NCBI GenBank assembly: GCA_020439725.1
Contig: JAGQSE010000166.1
Coordinates: 345-11,024, forward strand
Length of the DNA stretch: 10,680 nt
Direction of reading: 5' to 3'
Origin: Acidobacteriota bacterium
Lineage (GTDB): Bacteria > Acidobacteriota > Thermoanaerobaculia > Multivoradales > JAHZIX01
The position numbers were made by a program, and so were the translations under genes. Below are positions 1 to 4,812 of the stretch, piece by piece. The notes under the pieces were generated by a model. That model worked only from the letters and a program-made list of their open reading frames with translations, made no database searches and had not been told where the DNA came from. Positions within the stretch are counted from its first letter, which is position 1. Each line of letters opens with the position of its first letter.

Positions 1-194
1 GCCACGGCGGTGATGTCGTCGGCGGTGACGGAGCTGCCGTCCTCACGCCGGAGGAGGTTCTCGAGCAGGATGCGGAGAGCGTAGGGAAGATGCGAAAGGT
101 CGAAGCCCTGCGCCTCGAGGGCGTCGAGCCGGGCAATGCGCAGACGGCGCCCGGCGAGCTCCTGGGTGCGGTGGCTCTTGAAGCTGTCGGTCAT
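1..194 (-). CDS. acnA: Aconitate hydratase AcnA, N-terminal part (runs off left edge)
   Basis: Only the first 64 codons are present. The protein begins MTDSFKSHRTQELAGRRLRI and contains LPYALRILLENLLRREDG followed by SVTADDITAV. This closely matches the N-terminus of AcnA/IRP-type aconitases (LP.SL.VLLENLLR..DG..VT..DI). Members isomerise citrate to isocitrate in the TCA cycle using a [4Fe-4S] cluster; the cluster cysteines lie outside the window. The ATG at 194 is preceded by AGGAG (205-201, minus strand) at 6-base spacing, which supports this start. The gene diverges from algH across a 179-base gap. The related AcnD is possible in principle because only the N-terminus is visible. Confidence 0.88.
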   Translation of the reverse strand, partial: MTDSFKSHRTQELAGRRLRIARLDALEAQGFDLSHLPYALRILLENLLRREDGSSVTADDITAV

Positions 195-373
195 CGGAGA
201 CTCCTGGTCTTCAGCCCGCGGACCGCGTCGGGAAACGGGCCCACGGGACGACTCGAAAGGTCGGTTCCATGGGGCTCAGAACATATCCCAAAGCGCCTCT
301 GGATGCATCCTTGCCGGTCTCGGGCGGGGGACGCTCCGGGGAGCCCCCGCCGAAAGGCGGTATCATCGCCACG
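195..373. other. Divergent acnA / algH intergenic region with competing hairpins
   Basis: This gap should carry promoters for both flanking genes. On the minus strand TATGTT (285-280) is a possible acnA -10, but no good -35 sits at 16-18 bases. On the plus strand, 323-330 (GGCGGGGG) pairs perfectly with 344-351 (CCCCCGCC). The segment 347-351 (CCGCC) can instead pair with 356-360 (GGCGG) around a GAAA tetraloop. The two structures share 347-351 and so exclude each other. Whether either forms in an RNA is unknown. Confidence 0.45.
361..366 (+). promoter_or_regulatory. Possible -10 element for leaderless algH mRNA
   Basis: TATCAT matches the TATAAT consensus at five of six positions and ends seven bases before the ATG at 374. 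That places a predicted transcription start at or next to the start codon. No Shine-Dalgarno lies at normal spacing (nearest AAAGG at 353-357, 16 bases away), which fits leaderless translation. There is no recognisable -35 at 16-18 bases. Confidence 0.35.
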
Positions 374-961
374 ATGTCCCAGGTACCGTCCGGTCTCGAG
401 GCGCCGACCCTGCTGATCGCCATGCCGCGAGTGCTGGATCCCTACTTCCACCGCAGCGTCATCCTGCTCCTCCATCACCAGGAGGAGGGGAGCGTCGGGT
501 TCATCGTCAACAAGGTCACCGAGATCCGTGTCGCGGAGATCCTCCAGGGGATGGACGTCGGCTGGGGCGGGCCGTCCGGGGCCTGCGCTTTCTACGGCGG
601 ACCGGTGCAGCCGCAGCTCGGCTCGGTGCTCTACGGCGCGCCGGCCTTCGGGCTCGACGAGCTCGAAGGGGTCGAGTTCATGCCCGGCATGGCGGTGACC
701 CAGCACGTCGGGGATCTCGAGATCCTGGCCACCGATCCGCCGCCCCTCTTCCGCTTCCTGCTGGGCTATGCCGGCTGGGGCGAGGGGCAGCTGGTCGAGG
801 AGATCCTGCGCGACGACTGGCTGCTGGCGCCGGTGCGCGAGGACCTGGTCTTTGGCGACGACCCGGCGACGATGTGGGAGCGCGCCCTGAGGAGCGTCGG
901 GGTCGATCCGGCGGCGTTGCCGTCGTGGACCCCGGGGAGCGGTGCCGACGACGCCAACTAG
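374..961 (+). CDS. yqgE: AlgH/YqgE family protein (UPF0301, DUF179)
   Basis: The 195-residue product has the family hallmarks in order: LLIAMP (13-18), DPYFHRSVILL (22-32), GSVGFIVNK (39-47), FYGGPV (73-78) and GYAGWGEGQL (131-140). Length fits the family, which is about 185-190 residues. The family is widespread and its biochemical role is not settled; Pseudomonas AlgH was linked to alginate regulation. I chose the ATG at 374 because homologues begin only a few residues before the LIAMP motif. An in-frame ATG at 269 would add 35 low-complexity residues with no family match. No good ribosome site precedes 374 (see the leaderless promoter entry). It appears to head the plus-strand gene row, with 59 bases to the next gene. 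Confidence 0.9.
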   Translation: MSQVPSGLEAPTLLIAMPRVLDPYFHRSVILLLHHQEEGSVGFIVNKVTEIRVAEILQGMDVGWGGPSGACAFYGGPVQPQLGSVLYGAPAFGLDELEGVEFMPGMAVTQHVGDLEILATDPPPLFRFLLGYAGWGEGQLVEEILRDDWLLAPVREDLVFGDDPATMWERALRSVGVDPAALPSWTPGSGADDAN

Positions 962-1020
962 CGTGCCGAGGGCATCCAGTCTGAGGCCCTGTGGAGACGG
1001 AACCCGAGGAGGAGAGAGTC

Positions 1021-1365
1021 ATGTGGATCATCGTCCAGATCGTGATCAACGCCGCGGCCCTGTGGCTGGCGGCTTACCTGGTGCCGGGGGTGACCTATAC
1101 CGGCAACGTCGTCTATTTGCTTCTGGCCGGTCTGGTCATGGGTCTCGTCAACCTGCTCGTCAAACCGGTGGTGACCCTGCTTTCGCTGCCGCTCATCATC
1201 GTCACCCTCGGGCTCTTCTACCTGGTGGTCAACGGTCTGATGCTGGCGCTGGTGGCGACCTTGCTCCAGGGGCTCACCGTCGACGGCTGCATGCCCGCGA
1301 TCCTCGGCGGTCTGGTCATCGGTGTCTTCAACTGGGTGGTTCGCGGTCTCCTCGACCGGGACTGA
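1021..1365 (+). CDS. Phage holin family membrane protein (4-TM, PF04020-like)
   Basis: A 114-residue, almost wholly hydrophobic protein with about four membrane segments (roughly 2-22, 30-48, 52-81 and 92-111). The core NLLVKPVVTLLSLPLIIVTL (44-63) followed by GLFYLVVN is the signature of the chromosomal 'phage holin family 4' proteins (mycobacterial 4-TMS holin superfamily). These are common in bacteria without prophages; their function is unknown, and the name does not prove lysis activity. GAGGAGAGAG (about 1008-1018) ends just upstream of the ATG and fixes the start. Segments 36-44 (AGLVMGLVN) and 96-104 (GGLVIGVFN) resemble each other, suggesting an internal duplication. There are no other phage genes nearby. 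Twenty-two bases separate it from the dehydrogenase gene, consistent with co-transcription. Confidence 0.85.
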   Translation: MWIIVQIVINAAALWLAAYLVPGVTYTGNVVYLLLAGLVMGLVNLLVKPVVTLLSLPLIIVTLGLFYLVVNGLMLALVATLLQGLTVDGCMPAILGGLVIGVFNWVVRGLLDRD

Positions 1366-1387
1366 TCCGCACGCTGAGGGAGGTCCG

Positions 1388-2131
1388 ATGAGCTCAGCCA
1401 AGATCGCCGTCGTCACCGGTGCCAGCGCCGGCATCGGAGCCGCCACCGCCCGCGCTCTGGTCGCCGCCGGCTACCGGGTCGTCACCGGTGCCCGGCGGGT
1501 CGACAAGCTCCGCCAGGAGATGCCCGAAGGCGTCACTTGTCTGCCCCTCGACGTCACCTCGCAGGAGAGCGTCGACGCCTTCGCCGCCCAGGTGCCCGTG
1601 CTCCACCTGCTGGTCAACAACGCCGGCAAGGCCCTCGGTGTCGAGCCCGTCGGCGGCGCCACCGAAGAGCTGTGGCGGACCATGTACGAGACCAACGTTC
1701 TCGGTGTGATGCGGTTGACCCGCGCCTTCCTGCCCGCTCTCGAGGCCTCCGGCGCCGGCCACGTCATCAACGTCGGCTCCATCGCCGGCTTCGAGGTCTA
1801 TCCCGGCGGCGCTGGCTATACCGCCTCGAAACACGCGCTGCGGGCGGTCACCCGGACCCTCCGCCTCGAGCTCCTGGGCAAGCCGGTGCGGGTCACCGAG
1901 GTGGCCCCGGGTCTGGTCGAGACCGAGTTCTCGGAGGTGCGCTTCGCCGGTGACAAAGAGCGCGCAAAGACGGTCTACCAGGGGATGGAGCCGCTCCGTG
2001 GAGACGACGTCGCCGAATGCATCGTCTGGGCGGCGAGCCGGCCCCGTCACGTCAACATCGACGAGATCGTCGTCCGCCCCCTCGACCAGGCGGCGGCGAC
2101 GATGATCCACCGTCGCGAGGCGGGGGACTGA
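1388..2131 (+). CDS. ydfG: YdfG-like NADP-dependent short-chain dehydrogenase (3-hydroxy acid dehydrogenase type)
   Basis: A 247-residue classical SDR. It shows the cofactor loop TGASAGIG (10-17), an Arg pair at 36-37 that favours NADP(H), NNAG (77-80), structural Asn103 and the catalytic Ser131, Tyr144 and Lys148 (YTASK), then PGLVETEF. The C-terminal part EFSEVRFAGDKERAKTVYQG with the later PRHVNIDEI motif matches E. coli YdfG closely. YdfG oxidises L-allo-threonine and 3-hydroxy acids and reduces malonic semialdehyde. Fold and catalysis are certain; the substrate is inferred. GGGAGG (1378-1383) precedes the ATG at 1388 by four bases. Its TGA (2129-2131) touches an alternative ATG of the cytochrome gene, so the two are probably translated from one mRNA. 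Confidence 0.88.
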   Translation: MSSAKIAVVTGASAGIGAATARALVAAGYRVVTGARRVDKLRQEMPEGVTCLPLDVTSQESVDAFAAQVPVLHLLVNNAGKALGVEPVGGATEELWRTMYETNVLGVMRLTRAFLPALEASGAGHVINVGSIAGFEVYPGGAGYTASKHALRAVTRTLRLELLGKPVRVTEVAPGLVETEFSEVRFAGDKERAKTVYQGMEPLRGDDVAECIVWAASRPRHVNIDEIVVRPLDQAAATMIHRREAGD

Positions 2132-2145
2132 TGGAGGGTCGAGCG

Positions 2146-2508
2146 ATGCGTAGGACGGGACGTGGAGAGGCCGCGGTGGTGTCGTGTGGCACGCTCCTGG
2201 TGCTCCTCGTCTCGGCAATCGGGTGCGATCAGCTGATGCGCAAGCGCTCCCTCGGCGAGACCGTGTGGCGTGACAATTGCGCGCGCTGTCACGGCATCGA
2301 CGGCGGCGGCACGGTGCTCAAGTACGCGCACTACCCGGGCACCAACCTGCTCGACGATCACTGGGAAAACGGCGGCGAGGACTTCGAGATGGAGTCGACG
2401 ATCCTCGAGGGCATCTTCCCGACGATGCCCTCCTTCGACGAGACGCTCAGCGGCGAGGAGATCAAGGCCGTCATCGAGCACATCCGCAGCTTGCGCGGCG
2501 GCCGATGA
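2146..2508 (+). CDS. Single-haem class I cytochrome c, predicted lipoprotein
   Basis: A 120-residue protein with one CXXCH haem site (CARCH, 45-49) and Met94 in PTMPSF as the likely sixth iron ligand, followed by LSGEEIKAVIEHIRSL. This is the usual class I cytochrome c ending. The N-terminus is basic, then hydrophobic, ending in SAIGC with Cys27 as the probable lipid-modified residue; Ala at -3 makes the lipobox slightly atypical. Asp28 at +2 would retain it in the inner membrane under the E. coli Lol rule. It probably carries single electrons on the periplasmic face; the partner is unknown. GGAGGG (2133-2138) sits seven bases before the ATG at 2146, so I prefer it to the in-frame ATG at 2131, which overlaps the stop of the dehydrogenase gene. 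Confidence 0.85.
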   Translation: MRRTGRGEAAVVSCGTLLVLLVSAIGCDQLMRKRSLGETVWRDNCARCHGIDGGGTVLKYAHYPGTNLLDDHWENGGEDFEMESTILEGIFPTMPSFDETLSGEEIKAVIEHIRSLRGGR

Positions 2509-2542
2509 GGCGAACGGGCGAGGAGAGACGACAGGAGAAGCG

Positions 2543-2770
2543 ATGGATCCACAGCGACTCAAGCAGGCCTACCAGCGCCTCGAATCCCTCGACGAACGGC
2601 TGACCTACAAGGTGCGTCCGCGGGGTGGCGGCGGGCTGACCCGCCCGAGCGTCGAGATGCTCGAGGAGAAACACCGCCACCTCGCCGAGTACACGGTCGA
2701 GCTCAAGGAGATCGTCCAGGAGCTCATCGTCGCCATCGCGACCCGCCCCCAGGCGCCGCCCAAGGGTTGA
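2543..2770 (+). CDS. Small helical hypothetical protein (75 aa)
   Basis: I do not recognise this protein. It has two amphipathic, charged helical stretches (about residues 3-22 and 35-66) joined by a Gly-rich turn (PRGGGG, 26-31), and a short proline-rich tail. The second helix (EMLEEKHRHLAEYTVELKEI) has heptad-like spacing of Leu and Ile, so a helical hairpin or coiled coil that dimerises is likely. There is no signal peptide or membrane segment, so it is probably cytoplasmic. AGGAG (2533-2537) lies five bases before the ATG. It follows the cytochrome gene by 34 bases and ends the plus-strand row, facing a minus-strand gene. Its good ribosome site supports a real gene despite the lack of a known family. 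Confidence 0.7.
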   Translation: MDPQRLKQAYQRLESLDERLTYKVRPRGGGGLTRPSVEMLEEKHRHLAEYTVELKEIVQELIVAIATRPQAPPKG

Positions 2771-2794
2771 TCGGCGCCCGGGGACCGGCCGAGA

Positions 2795-2839
2795 CGGTCA
2801 GTCTTCGTGCGGTCAGTCTTCGTGCCGTCAGTCCTCGTG
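2795..2839 (-). repeat. 15-bp unit in three tandem copies over the 3' end of the secreted-protein gene
   Basis: The plus-strand units are 2795-2809, 2810-2824 and 2825-2839. The first two are identical (CGGTCAGTCTTCGTG) and the third differs at two bases. The third copy contains the last codons and the TGA of the minus-strand gene ending at 2828. Because 15 is a multiple of three, the other two copies lie in the same frame and each again reads His-Glu-Asp-stop. Three in-frame TGA codons result. Confidence 0.9.
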
Positions 2840-3286
2840 GAAGGCGACCTTGACGTAGAGCTTCTTGGCCATCTCGAGCCCGTACTTGAGCGTCGCGATG
2901 GTCATCGTGGCGGTCTCCTTCTTCTCGTCCTCGCCCAGCCCTTCATCGTCGTCGTAGCCGTCGATGACGTTGCCCTTGGCGTCGAGCCAGTGGATCAAGC
3001 AGGCGGCTTCCCAGTCCTTGTCCGAGGTGTTGGTGTACTCGAGCTCGATGACCACCGTGTCCGAGTAGGGTGAATCGGGACCGCGGAAGAGCTTCGACTT
3101 GGTGAGACCGCGGGTGTCGTGCTTGACCCGGACGCGGTGCAGCGTCACCGGGCCGTCGGTGACACCGAGGTCGTACCAGGTGTCGAGCTCGAAGGGGAAG
3201 GTCTTCTCGACCTCGCCGGCGGCGACGGGACGAGCCATGCCGAGGACGACGAGGACGAGAGCGATGGCCAGGGCCAGCTTGCGCAT
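2828..3286 (-). CDS. Secreted hypothetical protein, FxLYD/Ig-like (152 aa)
   Basis: The start MRKLALAIALVLVVLGMARP ending in VAA before Gly24 is a clear Sec signal peptide with an AXA-type cleavage site. The mature part, about 129 residues, looks like a beta sandwich. The stretch VIELEYTNTSDKDWEAACLI is typical of bacterial exported Ig-like (FxLYD-type) domains that describe an 'extra' interaction between strands. An acidic loop (YDDDEGLGEDEKKE) could bind a cation; this is inference. AAGGAG (3297-3292) precedes the ATG at 3286 by five bases. It faces the 75-residue gene at its 3' end and diverges from the sigma gene. Its stop codon lies in a triplicated 15-bp unit. Function is unknown; the family assignment is tentative. 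Confidence 0.78.
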   Translation of the reverse strand: MRKLALAIALVLVVLGMARPVAAGEVEKTFPFELDTWYDLGVTDGPVTLHRVRVKHDTRGLTKSKLFRGPDSPYSDTVVIELEYTNTSDKDWEAACLIHWLDAKGNVIDGYDDDEGLGEDEKKETATMTIATLKYGLEMAKKLYVKVAFHED

Positions 3287-3352
3287 GAGGGCTCCTTCAG
3301 AAGGTGGACGCCGGTGGGGATCGGGCCCCACCGCCAGGATGTTCAGCCGCCC

Positions 3353-3380
3353 AGTATAGTGCACCGAGGTCGTGCCCCAA
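3353..3380 (-). promoter_or_regulatory. Candidate sigma70-type promoter of the secreted-protein gene
   Basis: On the minus strand, TTGGGG (3380-3375) and TATACT (3358-3353) are separated by 16 bases. The -10 matches consensus at five of six positions. The expected transcript would start near 3346 and carry a leader of about 60 bases to the ATG at 3286. Confidence 0.45.
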
Positions 3381-3386
3381 CCCGCC

Positions 3387-3415
3387 TTGACCTTCAGTAG
3401 GGGCTTGATTAGGCT
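3387..3415 (+). promoter_or_regulatory. Candidate promoter of the ECF sigma / anti-sigma / CHAT-TPR genes
   Basis: TTGACC (3387-3392, five of six to TTGACA) and TAGGCT (3410-3415, three of six to TATAAT) are spaced by exactly 17 bases. The -35 lies only six bases from the -35 of the opposing promoter, so the two would be back to back. The weak -10 would suit a low-level or activated promoter. Confidence 0.33.
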
Positions 3416-3475
3416 GCCTCGGAGAGCCGCCCGCAGAGCTGTCCGTGCTTCCGATCCTCTTGGAACTACAGCCAC

Positions 3476-4054
3476 TTGGCCATCCCCACCGGAACCCCCG
3501 ACGCCATCGCCCGCTTCGAGCTCATCCTCGACGAGTACGGCGGCTGGCTGCGCCGGACCTTGAGCCGTCTGTGTCCCGTCGATCTGGGAATCCAGGTCGA
3601 CGATCTCGAGCAAGAGGTGGCGGTCCGGTTGTGGCGTGCCCTCGAACGTGAGACGGAGATCGACCACCTTGCGTCTTTTCTCTACAGGATCGCCGCCAAC
3701 GCGACCCTCGACGCCATGCGACGGGCGCGGGCACGGCGGACCAAGGAGCAGGACGCGCTCGAGGCCGACGACGGTGAGACCTCGGCGCCGGCACCGCAGC
3801 TCGTCGATTCTCGGCCGTCACCCGAGCATACGGCCGAGCGGCGGCAGCTGCTGGCGGCGGCCGGTGAGGTGGTGCGGGGTCTCCCCCCCGACCGCCGGCG
3901 CGCGGTGAGTCTCTACCTCCGCGGTTTCAACGCCGGGGAGATCGCCGAGCTCACCGGCTGGACCGAGCCCCGGGCGCGCAACCTGCTCTACCGCGGGCTC
4001 GCCACGCTCCGCGAGGAGCTGCGGGAGGCGGGCTATGACTATCGGGAGCCGTGA
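3476..4054 (+). CDS. ECF-type RNA polymerase sigma factor
   Basis: The 192-residue product has only sigma regions 2 and 4, as ECF factors do. Region 2 includes DDLEQEVAVRLWRAL (42-56) and FLYRIAANATLDAMRR (68-83), the helices that bind core polymerase and the -10 element. An acidic, proline-containing linker (89-120) follows. Region 4 (about 125-182) holds the helix-turn-helix in GFNAGEIAELTGWTEPRARN (150-169), which reads the -35. The frame opens at 3413 and has no ATG or GTG before region 2. TTG at 3476 is the only sensible start; its ribosome site is poor (GGA at 3462-3464), so translation may be weak. Its TGA overlaps a possible GTG start of the anti-sigma gene. I cannot assign the ECF subgroup or its regulon. 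Confidence 0.87.
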   Translation: MAIPTGTPDAIARFELILDEYGGWLRRTLSRLCPVDLGIQVDDLEQEVAVRLWRALERETEIDHLASFLYRIAANATLDAMRRARARRTKEQDALEADDGETSAPAPQLVDSRPSPEHTAERRQLLAAAGEVVRGLPPDRRRAVSLYLRGFNAGEIAELTGWTEPRARNLLYRGLATLREELREAGYDYREP

Positions 4055-4071
4055 CCGAGGAAGGACGAAGG

Positions 4072-4788
4072 ATGAAGACCGACGACCAGAGCCTGGGGAA
4101 GCTGTTCCTCGACCAGGAACCACCCGGCCATGAATGTCCGCCCGCGGCGGACTTGGTACGGCTGGTGGCCGGCGAGCTCGGCGAAGAGCGGCGAGAGGCG
4201 ATCCTCGAGCACCTCGAGAGCTGCTCGCTGTGCGCTCAGGAGGTCCGCGTCGCCCGTTCCCTCGAAGGCTTCTCGGAACACCTGGCGGAGCGTCTCGACG
4301 AAACGACCGAGGCTTCGGAGGCCGAGGCGGATTCCGATCGCGGGGGAACGGTGCGCTCCGGTCCCTGGACGACGCGCGCCTGGTGGCCCGCTGCGGCGGC
4401 CGCCGCGATGATCGTCTTGCTCCTCGGGGCGTTCCAGCTATGGCGTGTCGATACCCCGACGCAGGTGCCCGACGGTGGTACCGGAAGCGAGCAGGTGCGG
4501 GCGCCGGCCGAGGAAGTCTCGCCGGCGGCCGGAGCGCGTCTCGCGGTCGCTCCGGAAAAATTGCGCTGGCCCGCCCAGGTCGGCGCCACCGGCTACCGGG
4601 TGACCTTGTACGACGCCTCGGCCCAGCCGCTGTGGCAATCGTCGACGGGCATCGGGACCGAGCTCGAGCTGCCCGCCGACACCCTCGCCCGACTCGCTCC
4701 CGGGGGCGACTACTTCTGGGTGGTCGACGTAGCCGGCGACGTCCGGCGCACCCGGCTCGGACCTTTCGAGTTCCACCTGGAGCTCTGA
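4072..4788 (+). CDS. Membrane zinc-finger anti-sigma factor with periplasmic Fn3-like domain
   Basis: A 238-residue protein in three parts. The N-terminal zinc-finger (ZAS/zf-HC2) has all four ligands: Cys22, then 24 residues, His47, Cys51 and Cys54. A single membrane helix follows (about 104-124, AWWPAAAAAAMIVLLLGAFQLW). The external C-terminus (about 150-238) has LRWPAQVGATGYRVTLYDAS and later YFWVVDV, as in fibronectin-III-like domains. By family knowledge it holds the adjacent sigma factor inactive in the cytoplasm; the outer domain may sense the envelope. GAGGAAGG (4057-4064) is seven bases before the ATG at 4072, which decides the start over an in-frame GTG at 4051 that overlaps the stop of the sigma gene. 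The CHAT-TPR gene begins 24 bases downstream. Confidence 0.87.
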   Translation: MKTDDQSLGKLFLDQEPPGHECPPAADLVRLVAGELGEERREAILEHLESCSLCAQEVRVARSLEGFSEHLAERLDETTEASEAEADSDRGGTVRSGPWTTRAWWPAAAAAAMIVLLLGAFQLWRVDTPTQVPDGGTGSEQVRAPAEEVSPAAGARLAVAPEKLRWPAQVGATGYRVTLYDASAQPLWQSSTGIGTELELPADTLARLAPGGDYFWVVDVAGDVRRTRLGPFEFHLEL

Positions 4789-4812
4789 GAGGGTCTTAGG
4801 GGGATTCCTGGG

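Noticed and set aside
269..373. Upstream ATG extending AlgH by 35 residues
   Set aside because: The added sequence is Pro/Gly-rich, matches nothing in the family and would include the hairpin region; family members start just before the LIAMP motif.
191..706. Minus-strand open frame overlapping the acnA start and algH
   Set aside because: It overlaps conserved algH codons, shows no recognisable motif and starts inside another gene.
1021..1365. Evidence of a prophage from the 'phage holin' name
   Set aside because: No endolysin, integrase or structural phage gene is nearby, and this family is common on chromosomes without phages.
2783..2799. Five-bp stem GACCG/CGGTC between the converging genes as a terminator
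   Set aside because: The stem is short, the loop is seven bases and there is no U-run on either strand.
3462..3495. Two GGAAC motifs resembling ECF -35 boxes (3462-3466 and 3491-3495)
   Set aside because: Five-base matches are expected by chance, and a promoter there would start transcription inside or past the sigma start codon.
4051..4071. GTG start for the anti-sigma gene overlapping the sigma stop
   Set aside because: The ATG at 4072 has a well-spaced GAGGAAGG, which lies inside the extension if GTG were used. Not excluded, but less likely.
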